Shown here piece by piece: positions 1-8,000 of a stretch of DNA of 47,809 bases. Where the stretch lies: assembly GCA_963649145.1 (NCBI GenBank), contig CAVJGI010000004.1, forward strand, positions 1-47,809, written 5' to 3'. The DNA is from SVKR01 sp963649145 (GTDB taxonomy: Bacteria > Bacillota > Clostridia > Oscillospirales > Oscillospiraceae). Below the pieces are notes generated by a model. The model searched no databases and was not told the DNA's origin. It was given only the letters and a program-made list of their open reading frames with translations. Position numbers and translations under genes: made by a program. The first letter of the stretch is position 1; each line of letters starts with the position of its first letter.

Positions 1-45
1 CGGATGAAGTTCATCCAAGGGAATTTCTTTAATTGTATCTTTCAT
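1..45 (-). CDS. ParB/RepB/Spo0J-like partition protein, N-terminal 15 codons only
   Basis: Only the first 15 codons lie in the window; the gene runs off the left edge. Read on the minus strand the peptide is MKDTIKEIPLDELHP. The motif I-P-L-D-E-L-H-P is the usual opening of the ParB/Spo0J nuclease-like domain, as found in plasmid and integrative-element partition proteins. The start is well supported: GGAGGTT (minus strand, 55 to 49) lies just ahead of the ATG at 45. ParB proteins bind centromere-like sites and act in segregation or in regulation of conjugative elements; which applies here cannot be told from 15 residues. With the transposon-type gene next door, it suggests the window begins inside or beside an integrative element. 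Confidence 0.55.
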   Translation of the reverse strand, partial: MKDTIKEIPLDELHP

Positions 46-73
46 TGTAACCTCCAAGTCCTCAAAAATGACA

Positions 74-114
74 AAAGGCGTCCATTGATTTCTCAGAAGT
101 CAATGAACGCCTTT
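74..114 (-). terminator. Hairpin in the leader of the ParB-like gene (terminator or attenuator)
   Basis: Two 19-nt arms (74-92 and 96-114) match at 17 of 19 positions around a 3-nt loop. Read on the minus strand, the hairpin is followed by a T-rich stretch (CCTTTTGTCATTTTT), as in an intrinsic terminator, and it lies about 30 nt upstream of the ParB-like start. It could end transcription coming from the right or act as a leader attenuator. The minus-strand 5' arm contains AAAGGCGTTCAT, which is also present in the pyrG leader. Confidence 0.55.
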
Positions 115-386
115 ATGCGTGTATTTTGTTGTATTGCTGCTCCTCCTTTCTTAGCTTAAAAGCCGTTGTGATGGCAGCCTCATCACATCTTGGGGTATTG
201 ATGAAATTGGACAAAAATCAGCGAAAACCCCGTGTTTTCAAGGCTTCTGACCTTTGCCACTATTATAACGCGAGAGTCGATCCGCCGCACGATTCCTGTT
301 GCTTTCATATTCAAAACGCTCCCTTTTTGTCGATTGATACTGCTATTATCCGCATTTTTGGGGGAAATATGCGCGTCAAAACGTCC

Positions 387-415
387 TTGCAATTTCGCGT
401 CACAAGATATATAAT
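387..415 (+). promoter_or_regulatory. Probable promoter of tnpB
   Basis: TTGCAA (387-392) and a perfect TATAAT (410-415) are separated by 17 bp. The expected start of transcription near 422 leaves only a short leader that just contains the AAGGAGG ribosome-binding site. The -35 match is weak (4 of 6). Apart from this site, the stretch 115-437 holds no gene I can support on either strand. Confidence 0.5.
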
Positions 416-437
416 GAAATTGGAAGGAGGGATTCCT

Positions 438-1973
438 GTGAAAAAATGCAGCACAGACACTTGCTGTCTTACATTGCCGCTGAAGCTTGAAAAATGGCAG
501 GAAGACCGCCTCGCCAAGCGCTTTGAGCTTGCGCGCCAGATTTACAACACGTTGGTTCATGCGGAGCTGAAAAAGTATGAACAGTTGAAACGTTCCGCTC
601 CATACCGTGAGATTCAAGAGCAGTTCCAAGCATTGAAACGAAGCGACCAAAAGGATGAAGCAAACGAACAGCAGCTGCGCAAGTCACTGCATGCTCTCCA
701 AAAAGCTTCCGGCTTCACAGAATATGACTTCAAGTCAGATATAAAAAACTACTATAAGCATTTCAGTGAAAATATCGGCTCCAATGTTGCCGTCCACGGG
801 ATCGCGCCGCAGGTCTGGGCAGCTTTTGAAAAGCTGCTGTTCGATAAAAAAGCCAAGAAAGTCCACTACAAGCAACGCGGTGATCTCTCCTCCCTGCGCG
901 GCTACTCCGTGACTGGAAAGAGCGGCGGCGTTGAGATCATGTTCCGCGGAACATATATCGAATGGAAAGGGCTGAAGCTGCCGCTAAAGCTCTCTCCGGG
1001 CAATCCATACGAAAGCGAAATGCTGTCTTACCGGGTAAAGTACGTACGCCTAATTCGGAAGCCCGGAAAGCAAAGAGACCGCTGGTACGCCCAACTTTCT
1101 CTGGAGGGAAAGCCTGTCGTGAAGATCGACTCCGCGACCGGAGAAGCGCTGCATCCCGTAGGCAGCGGCGCCGTTGGACTTGATATCGGTCCGCAAACGC
1201 TCGCTTATTCCGCCGCCGACGAGACCGGTCTCGTGGAGCTTGCCGATCAGGTGCAGAATATTGAACAGGAAAAGCGCCGCCTGCAAAGGAAGCTGGACCG
1301 GAGCAGACGCGCAACGAATCCGGATAATTATGCAGAGGACGGCACGATCAAACGAGGTGTCAAGCTGACCCGCAACAAGTCCAAGCGTTACCAGAAGGTG
1401 CAAAATCAGCTGCGATATCTTCAATACCGTCAGGCAGAAACGCGAAAACGTCAGCACACGCAATTGGCAAATCATCTGCTTTCTTTGGGCGATCGCTTTT
1501 ATGTAGAAAAGATGGACTGGTCCTCCTTTGCACACAGAGCAAAGGAAACGGCAATTTCTGAAAAAACCGGAAAATTCAAGCGAAAGAAACGTTTCGGAAA
1601 ATCTATAGCGAACAAAGCTCCTGCCACATTGATCGGAATTTTACGGCAAAAATGTGCCTCCCTCGGACTCCCCGGTGTCGCAGATGTGCCCACCTCCGTC
1701 CGAGCCAGCCAGTACAACCATCAATCCGGCGAATATACCAAGAAGTCACTGTCTCAACGTTGGAACGACATGCCGGATGGTCAGCGAATCCAACGGGATT
1801 TGTACTCCGCATTTTTATTGCAGCACTATGACCCCTTGACGGGAGGTTTTGATCTCCCCTCTCTTCAGCAAGACTATCCCCAATTTTTACAGCATCATCA
1901 GCAGACGATTCAGTACTTGTCCTCGATTTCAAAAACGCCATCCAGTATGGGAATTCACCAGAGTATCCGCTAA
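438..1973 (+). CDS. tnpB: TnpB / IS200-IS605 OrfB family RNA-guided nuclease, zinc ribbon lost
   Basis: A 511-residue TnpB-type protein. The GTG start at 438 is preferred to upstream in-frame ATGs because AAGGAGG (424-430) sits 7 nt ahead and because the upstream residues do not resemble the family. The RuvC catalytic triad looks intact: Asp249 in V-G-L-D-I-G, Glu357 in F-Y-V-E-K-M, and Asp454 in I-Q-R-D-L-Y-S-A-F. Between Glu357 and Asp454, where most TnpB proteins carry a CxxC...CxxC zinc ribbon, there is a single cysteine and a R-A-S-Q-Y-N-H...K-K-S-L-S-Q-R-W segment. TnpB proteins are RNA-guided DNA nucleases that use an RNA from the element's right end to cut the empty donor site. No tyrosine transposase TnpA is present, so this is a solo, IS1341-like copy. 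Base composition is lower in GC than the genes from 2.5 kb onward, in keeping with transfer. Confidence 0.85.
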   Translation: MKKCSTDTCCLTLPLKLEKWQEDRLAKRFELARQIYNTLVHAELKKYEQLKRSAPYREIQEQFQALKRSDQKDEANEQQLRKSLHALQKASGFTEYDFKSDIKNYYKHFSENIGSNVAVHGIAPQVWAAFEKLLFDKKAKKVHYKQRGDLSSLRGYSVTGKSGGVEIMFRGTYIEWKGLKLPLKLSPGNPYESEMLSYRVKYVRLIRKPGKQRDRWYAQLSLEGKPVVKIDSATGEALHPVGSGAVGLDIGPQTLAYSAADETGLVELADQVQNIEQEKRRLQRKLDRSRRATNPDNYAEDGTIKRGVKLTRNKSKRYQKVQNQLRYLQYRQAETRKRQHTQLANHLLSLGDRFYVEKMDWSSFAHRAKETAISEKTGKFKRKKRFGKSIANKAPATLIGILRQKCASLGLPGVADVPTSVRASQYNHQSGEYTKKSLSQRWNDMPDGQRIQRDLYSAFLLQHYDPLTGGFDLPSLQQDYPQFLQHHQQTIQYLSSISKTPSSMGIHQSIR

Positions 1974-2195
1974 CGCGAACCCCAAGCACACATAAAAAGC
2001 GGTGCAGTTCGCACCAGAAGACCCGGTCGATTGTCCGTCCGAGGCTGCCGACAATGGCGATATAGATTGCCTTGGCAGCAGAAGAGCACGGGAAAATAGT
2101 CAGCGCACGGCATGTTTATGCAATGCCGTGAAAAGCTATCTACCGACTCACGGCACATTCCACGAAATTGCACGTCATGTCTTGTACATTTTTGC
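1974..2195 (+). other. Structured non-coding tail of the tnpB element (candidate right-end RNA)
   Basis: I see no convincing gene here. Several short hairpins follow the tnpB stop codon: GGTGC/GCACC at 2001-2015 with a 5-nt loop, ATTGTC/GACAAT at 2030-2055, and a perfect 8-bp stem CACGGCAT/ATGCCGTG at 2106-2130 with a 9-nt loop. In IS200/IS605 elements the guide RNA overlaps the 3' end of tnpB and the right end, so this is where an omega/reRNA scaffold and the right-end hairpin would be expected. The right boundary of the element was not located. Confidence 0.3.
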
Positions 2196-2347
2196 CGATG
2201 CAATCCGCACGGAACGCGCCGAGGCAACACGGCGGCAATGCTACAGCGCTACAGCAAATACGATGCAATCCGCACGGAACGCGCCGAGGCAAAGCCCCAT
2301 TTGGGGGAATTTTGGTTTTGGGGCATGCGATACAATCCACGCGGAAC
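2196..2347 (+). repeat. Two perfect 32-bp direct repeats plus a degenerate third copy
   Basis: A 32-bp unit starting CGATGCAATCCGCACGGAAC occurs identically at 2196-2227 and 2261-2292. Its first 20 bp recur with three mismatches at 2328-2347. The gaps are 33 and 35 bp. The spacing resembles a minimal CRISPR array with a decayed last repeat, but no cas gene is in the window and two full copies are too few to call one. A tandem duplication in the tail of the transposon is the simpler reading. Confidence 0.7.
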
Positions 2348-2412
2348 CTACGCTGGGCACAGATCGAAGTACTGCTTCAAAACGCAGAAGAAAACATCTT
2401 TAAAAAAGTTAG

Positions 2413-2460
2413 AAAGCCGTAAGAATCCGATATCTCCATCGGATTCTTACGGCTTTTTTT
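2413..2460. terminator. Strong intrinsic terminator at the edge of the mobile segment
   Basis: A perfect 19-bp stem (2413-2431 with 2438-2456) closes on a 6-nt loop and runs into seven T residues on the plus strand. On the minus strand the stem is followed by a looser T-rich stretch, so it may also end transcription of the SLH protease that stops at 2495. It marks the change from the lower-GC left segment to the GC-rich chromosome-like part. Confidence 0.9.
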
Positions 2461-2494
2461 ATTAGCGATTGTTTGAAACAGTCCTTTTGCCTCC

Positions 2495-4672
2495 TCACCC
2501 CAGCACCCCTGCGATCAGGCGTTCGGCTATGGCGGCGCATTGGGCGCGGGTGGCGGGGGCTTCGGCTTTGAAATTGCCCTGCTCGTCGCCGGTCAGGAGG
2601 GCGAGGCGGCGGCAGGTGTCGGCGGCTTCGGCTGCCCAGCCGGGGATCGCGGCGGCGTCCGCGAAGGGCTCCGCGGCGTCGGCGCTCCGGAGCTCCAGCA
2701 GCGCGGCGAAGCGGGCGAGCATCACCGCCATCTGGCTGCGTGTCACGGGATCGTCCGGGCGGAACGCGCCGTCCGGGAAACCGCTCACGACACCGGCGGC
2801 GGCGAGGGCGCGCACGGCGTGGCCGTACCAAGCGTCCTCCGCGCAGTCGGAAAACGCCGTCTCCCCCTCCGGCAGCGCGCCGAAGGCGCTCTCCCAGAGC
2901 CGGACGAGGATCGCCGCGAGCTGGGCGCGCGTCACGGTGTCGTCCGGGCGGAAGCGCTCCCCGTCGCCGAGGAGCACGCCACGGGCGGCGAGGCGTGCGA
3001 CGGAGCTCTCCGCCCAGTGGCCCGCCGTGTCCGCGAAGGCGGCGGTGCGCGCTTCGAGCGTGAAGTCCCCGCCGCCGGGGGCGAGGAAGCGGAGCGTGCC
3101 ATCCGCAGCGGTGGAAAACGCCAGCGGTGCACCGTCAAGACAGGGCAGCAGCACCTCATCCTCCGGTGCGGGCATCGCGACGGCGACGCCGCCGGTCAGC
3201 TCCGTTTCCGCGCCGTCGGCGTAAAACGTCAGGCTGACGCCCGTCTCCGTGCGCGCGGCGCGCACTTCAAGCGTTTCCGCACCGGCGGCGAGCAGCGCCT
3301 CCGCCGCGGCGCGGCGGAGCGTGACGGTCACGTCCCCCGCCGCAAGCGCGGGGAGCACGCCGGTGTCCAGCGCGCTGCGCATCTCCGCCGCCGTCAGCGC
3401 CGGGAGGTCCTCCGCGGGCTCCGGCGCGGGCTTGGGCTCCGGGTCGGGTTCAGGTTCCGGTTCCGGGTCGGGGTCCGGTTCGGGCTCCGGTTCGGGCTCC
3501 AGGTCCGGGTCCTCTGCGGGATAGAGCAGGTCCAGCGTCTCGGCGAAGGCGGCGGCGTTCACGAGCCCATAGCCGTAATAGACGTCGCAGCCCGGCTCGC
3601 CAAGGTCCGTGGAGCTTGCCTCCAGCAGCGCGACGAATTCCGCCGTGCCGATGCTGCGGCTGCGCTGTTTCGCGGCGGCGGCGAGCCCGGCGACGAGCGG
3701 GGCGGAAAAGCTCGTGCCGCTGCGCGTTGCGGTGGAGCCGTCGAGAAAGAGCGAAGTGACGCCCGTACCCGGCGCGCAGACGGTGACGGCATCGTTGAAG
3801 TAAGAGTAGCTGGGGTCAAACACCGCGCCGTCCCCGTCCGGCATGCAGCCGCTGACGCTGACGGTCGAAGCGAAGGCGGCGGGATATTTGTAGTTATACT
3901 CGCTCTTCGCCGCACCGGTCGTGTAGTTCCCGGCGGCGGTGACGAGGATGACCCCGGCGTCCTCCGCGGCGGCGCAGGCGCTTTCGAGCGCCTCGGTGTA
4001 GCTCGAACCGGCGATGGAGAGGTTGATGACGTCCGCCCCGGCGTCGATGGCGTAATAGATCGCCTCCACGACGCGGGCAACGGAGGTGTTGTCCCGCTGG
4101 GTGACGCAGATGGGCAATATCGTGACCTCCGGCGCGACGCCGTCCGTGCCGATGCCGTTGCCGACCGCGGCGGCGATGAGCCCCGCGACGAAGGTGCCGT
4201 GCCAGCTGTCCACGGCGGCGGTCCCGCCGGAGAGGATCACGGTGTCGAGAACGGTCGCCTCCGCGAGGTCCGGGTGCTCCGCCATGACGCCGGAGTCGAT
4301 GACCGCAACGGTAACGCCGCCGCCGCGGAGGTCCGGCGCGCCGGAGGAGTCCGTATGGTCCCAGAGAGCCGCGGCGTCGATCGTCTGCTGCGCCCAGTGG
4401 GTGGGGGCATAGTCCTGCACGGTCATGGCGTAGTTCGGCTCCAAGCCCTCCGCGTCCGGGAGCGCAGCGCGCGCCGCAGCGAAGTCCGGGGCAAGGTAGA
4501 GCCCCTCCGTCACGCGGTGCAGCGCCGGGTAGTCCTCCGCCGCCGCGTCCGGCATAGAGACGAGCCAGCCGTCAAACTCCGGGCAGTCCGGCTCCGCCTC
4601 CGCCGCCAGGACCGGCAGCGGCAGCAGCAAAAGCGCCAGCAGCAGCGCAAGCAGTTTTTTCGGTGGTTTCAT
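2495..4672 (-). CDS. Secreted subtilisin-like (S8) serine protease with three C-terminal SLH domains
   Basis: A 725-residue exported protease. The start at 4672 gives a classic signal peptide: K-P-P-K-K, a leucine-rich core, then A-A-E-A. A short prodomain-like segment (about 30-110) precedes the S8 catalytic domain. The triad is Asp126 (V-I-D-S-G-V), His158 (D-S-W-H-G-T) and Ser321 (G-T-S-F-S-A-P), with oxyanion Asn249 in A-A-G-N. A Pro/Glu/Asp-rich linker follows (about 400-440), then a domain of unknown type, then three SLH repeats (about 545-725) that would anchor the enzyme to the cell wall. Its likely job is cleaving or maturing surface proteins, perhaps the giant SLH protein upstream, but no substrate can be read from sequence. 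An alternative start at 4720 would place 16 charged residues before the signal peptide and is unlikely. Confidence 0.93.
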   Translation of the reverse strand: MKPPKKLLALLLALLLLPLPVLAAEAEPDCPEFDGWLVSMPDAAAEDYPALHRVTEGLYLAPDFAAARAALPDAEGLEPNYAMTVQDYAPTHWAQQTIDAAALWDHTDSSGAPDLRGGGVTVAVIDSGVMAEHPDLAEATVLDTVILSGGTAAVDSWHGTFVAGLIAAAVGNGIGTDGVAPEVTILPICVTQRDNTSVARVVEAIYYAIDAGADVINLSIAGSSYTEALESACAAAEDAGVILVTAAGNYTTGAAKSEYNYKYPAAFASTVSVSGCMPDGDGAVFDPSYSYFNDAVTVCAPGTGVTSLFLDGSTATRSGTSFSAPLVAGLAAAAKQRSRSIGTAEFVALLEASSTDLGEPGCDVYYGYGLVNAAAFAETLDLLYPAEDPDLEPEPEPEPDPDPEPEPEPDPEPKPAPEPAEDLPALTAAEMRSALDTGVLPALAAGDVTVTLRRAAAEALLAAGAETLEVRAARTETGVSLTFYADGAETELTGGVAVAMPAPEDEVLLPCLDGAPLAFSTAADGTLRFLAPGGGDFTLEARTAAFADTAGHWAESSVARLAARGVLLGDGERFRPDDTVTRAQLAAILVRLWESAFGALPEGETAFSDCAEDAWYGHAVRALAAAGVVSGFPDGAFRPDDPVTRSQMAVMLARFAALLELRSADAAEPFADAAAIPGWAAEAADTCRRLALLTGDEQGNFKAEAPATRAQCAAIAERLIAGVLG

Positions 4673-4777
4673 ATGGTGTGCGTTCTCTTTCTTTGGGATT
4701 TTTTGCCTGAGACAGTCCAAGCAGCGGGAGCCGGAAGGCTCCCACTCAGCCTGTCAAAGAACTCCTGCGAGCTGCGA

Positions 4778-4936
4778 TTTTAAAGGCTCCCCTGTGCAAG
4801 GGGAGCTGGCGCGCGAAGCGCGGCTGAGGGGTTGTTGCCAAGCTTCCAAAAACGCCAAGCTTGGCAATTTCGGAAGCTTACAACCCTCCAGTCAGCCTTC
4901 GGCTGACAGCCTCCCTTGCACAGGGAGGCCTTTAAA
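4778..4936. repeat. 159-bp palindromic repeat element (MITE/REP-like)
   Basis: The element begins TTTAAAGGC and ends GCCTTTAAA. Each half is a ~57-bp unit with two hairpins, CTCCCC-TGTGCAA-GGGGAG then a GC-rich hairpin with GAAG loop, ending GAGGGGTTGT. The two halves are diverged inverted copies. The middle holds nested palindromes around AAGCTT. It contains no gene. This form is typical of dispersed non-autonomous repeats in Clostridia genomes. The rest of the 4673-5015 gap holds only two similar hairpins (see 4980-5003). Confidence 0.8.
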
Positions 4937-4979
4937 TTGTGCGGCTTCGCCGCGCTGATAAGACTTTTTTGACACGCTC

Positions 4980-5003
4980 AGCGGGAGCCGGAAGGCTCCC
5001 GCT
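4980..5003. repeat. 10-bp hairpin after the giant SLH gene, half-repeated near 4723
   Basis: AGCGGGAGCC and GGCTCCCGCT pair around a GGAA loop, 12 bp past the stop codon of the giant gene. The first 21 bases recur exactly at 4723-4743, so the palindromic element is flanked by this sequence on both sides. Read on the minus strand there is no T-run after the stem, so as a terminator for the giant gene it would be atypical. On the plus strand GTGGTTTTTG follows. Confidence 0.5.
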
Positions 5004-5015
5004 GTGGTTTTTGTG

Positions 5016-8000
5016 TTATTCGGCTGCCGGCGCGTACTTCTCGACCATCTGGGTGATGAATCGGGTGAAGAGGGCGCTGACTTCCATGCGCTTGGCGGTG
5101 TCCTCCGGGGCGAAGCGGTTATCGCCCACACCGAGGATGAGACCGTTTCCGGCGCAGACGCCGATGGCGTCCATCGCCCATGCGCTGATGTCGCCCGCGT
5201 CGGAGAAGGCGGCGGAGCCTGCGCTGCCGATGTTCAGACCGAGATACTCGGCGAAGCGGCAGAGCAGCACGCACATCTGCTCGCGCGTGACGGGGTAGTT
5301 CGGACCGAACTCCGTGTCGCTGAGCCCCTTGACGACGACGGTCTCCGCACCCCATGCGACGCTGGCGCGGTACCAGTCGGCGGTGAGGTCGGTGAAGGCG
5401 CTCTCGCTCTCCGCCGCTGGGCAGCCGGCGATGCGCCAGAGCACGGTGACGAACATGGCGCGCGTCATGGTGCCCCGCGGGGCAAAGAGGTCATTGCCGA
5501 CGCCGCTCAGCAGACCGCAGTGGGCGGCGAAGCGGATGGAGTCCTCGCCCCAGAGACCGGCGATGTCGGTAAACTCGCAGCTCGCGGGAACGAGCTCATA
5601 GTCGCCGGGACCGAGCACGAAGTAGCTCACGCGGTCGGCGGAGACGAGGCAGAACGGCACGAAGCTCACATTGCCATCCGTGTCCGTGTACTGCACGACC
5701 ATGCCGTCGGCAGCGGCGGAGGAGTCGATCAGGATGCGGTTCACGTCGAAGCCGGGCGTCAGGGTGCCCGCCGGGAGATAGACGTTCTCGGAGCCGCGGC
5801 GGAGCAGGACGGAGTTCTCGCGGTTTTCCTTATAGATCTTGGAGCTGTCCGTCGAGGTAAGCTTCTTGCCGGGCTTGAGCTCAATGATCGTGGAGCCGTT
5901 TTCGTTCGTGCCTGCGCTCTTGACGCTGCTGGTGTCGTAGAAGCCGAGGGAGATGCTCTGGACGAGCGCGCGCTGCCAGTATTCGGCGGTGGTGTCGGTG
6001 CCGTAGAGCGCCTCGCTCTTGGCGGTGAGCTCCTTGGCCTTGGCGTCGTAAGCCGCCTGCGCCTCCTCGACAGCCTTCTCCAGCTTCGCGCGCTGCTCCG
6101 CGTCGGGCGCGGTCGCGAGTTTGAGCGCCTTCTGCGCTTCGCTAAGGTCTCTGCCGAGACTCTTCAGCGCCGCGATGTCTTCCTCCGTCGCGCCGTAGAG
6201 TCCGCGGACGGCGACGAGGTAGCTCGCGGGCGCGAGACCGTCGAGCGTGCGGACGTAAGAGGAAACGCTGACGTTATCCGCCGGGAGCCAGACGAGCGGG
6301 TTCTCCTCGGTGGCGGCGCTCAGGAAGTAGGCGATGCTGACATCCTTGCCGTCCCAATCCGCCGGGGCGGGCAGGACCGCGAACTCATAGTAGTCCGCGC
6401 GGCCGTTCGTGACCGTCACGCCGATGACGCCGTCCTCGGCGCTGGCGTAGGACGCAAGCGCGGCGGCGAGCTCCGCCTCGATCGCCTCCCAAGTGACCTC
6501 GATCGTCTTCACGGCATAGCGGCCCGTATCGGTCTTGCCCGCGTCGCGGACGACGAGCTTATAGCTGCCGAGTTCGAGGTTCTCAAAGGTGTGGGTCATA
6601 TTGCCGTTTTCGTCGAGCGGGGTCCAGTCGGTGATCGCGTCGAGCGCCGTGTCCGCGGAGACGAGCGCCGCCTCGTACTTGGCTTTGTAGACGCCTTCAT
6701 CGGTCTTGGACAGGGTGCTGTCCCAAGTACCGCCGGTGACGCCGGTGAGGTTGAGGAACACCTTGCCGTTATTCTTGTCGGCGTTCCACGCGCCGTAAAC
6801 AGTGAGCTCGCGGATATTCGCGATGGAGACCGGCAGGGTGAGGGTGATGTCCGTCTCGCCGTTGGTGTTTCCGGCGGTGTCCGTCGCGACGATCGCATAA
6901 GGACCGCTGTAGGTCGTCTCGAAGATGCCGGAGAGCTTGAGTCCCTTGTCGGTACCGTTCACCCGATAGCCATTGATGGTAACATCCTTGATCACGGCGG
7001 CGGAGAGACCGCTCTTGGCGGCGCTCCATGCCAGACCGCCGGTGGTCAGCGCAAGGGAGGCGACCGGGATCTCCTCGTCGATCTGTCTCATGCAGAGGAA
7101 GATGCTGGAAAAGATCTCGTTGCCGTCCTCGCCGTCCTCGTTGTTGTTTTTGGTATTGCGGATCACACGGACCCAGTAGATGCCGTTCTTACCGACCGAG
7201 CAGCTGCCCTCGTTCAGGTCGACGGGCACGAACTCTCCCTTTTCCTCATCGAGGAAGTAGACTTCGGCGTCTGTCGGGGTAACGTTGAGCTTCAGATTGT
7301 CGATCTGCGCGGAGCCGACGATGGTGTCGCTGAGCTTGTCGTCGCCCACATAGAACCCTGCGGTGAGCGCCGGGGCAGTCACGGTCCCCGGATCGCCGCT
7401 GGCATTGTTGTTGAACCAGTCGATGATGAGCGTCTCGCGGGTGATGTTGCCGGAGGTGTCCGCCACGGCGACGTTGTAAGTGCCGTTCGCGGTGATGTCA
7501 TCGAAGGTGTAGCAGAGGAGTCTGCCGTCCGGGTCGAGCTGGGCGACGGAGGCGTCGTTCGCGGTGTAGCGCGCGCCGTTGATCTCGATGTAGCTGACGC
7601 CGCCGTCATCGAGACCGTAGAGCTTCAACGCGACCGCCGTGCCGCTGCCCGACGCGATCGACGCCGTTGCCGGGAACGAGCGCGACCAGTAGAGATTCGG
7701 GGCTTCACGGTCGAAGCTCGGAAGCGGGACAACGTTGCCCGGATAGTGCTCCACGAGGCGGTCGAACGCCGCGGCCTCCGCGCCGGTGACGCGGATGGTG
7801 ACGGTCTGGGCGTCGAGGTGCTCGTTTTCGCCGAGCCCGATCCGCACGCTCTGGTTGCCGCCCGTGCCGGTATAGGTCGCGTCGGCGACGTTCGGGTGGG
7901 TGGTGCTGACCGTGATCGTGCCGCTGAAGTAGAGGTCGATGCTCTCGGCGACGGAGGAGAAGCGGAAGTAAGCGCCGGACTTGCCGTAAGAGAGGTTATT

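Noticed and set aside
126..437. In-frame upstream extension of tnpB from the ATG at 126
   Set aside because: The added residues have no similarity to the family and would run through the promoter at 387-415. The GTG at 438 has an ideal ribosome-binding site.
2196..2347. CRISPR array
   Set aside because: Only two full repeats, no cas genes in the window and no clear leader. Kept as a direct-repeat feature and an open question.
2002..2422. Several overlapping frames of 84-133 codons behind tnpB
   Set aside because: They run through the direct repeats in all frames, lack ribosome-binding sites and encode no recognisable domain.
2540..4783. A 747-codon plus-strand open frame opposite the SLH protease
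   Set aside because: Same cause as above. The minus strand encodes an intact S8 triad and SLH repeats.
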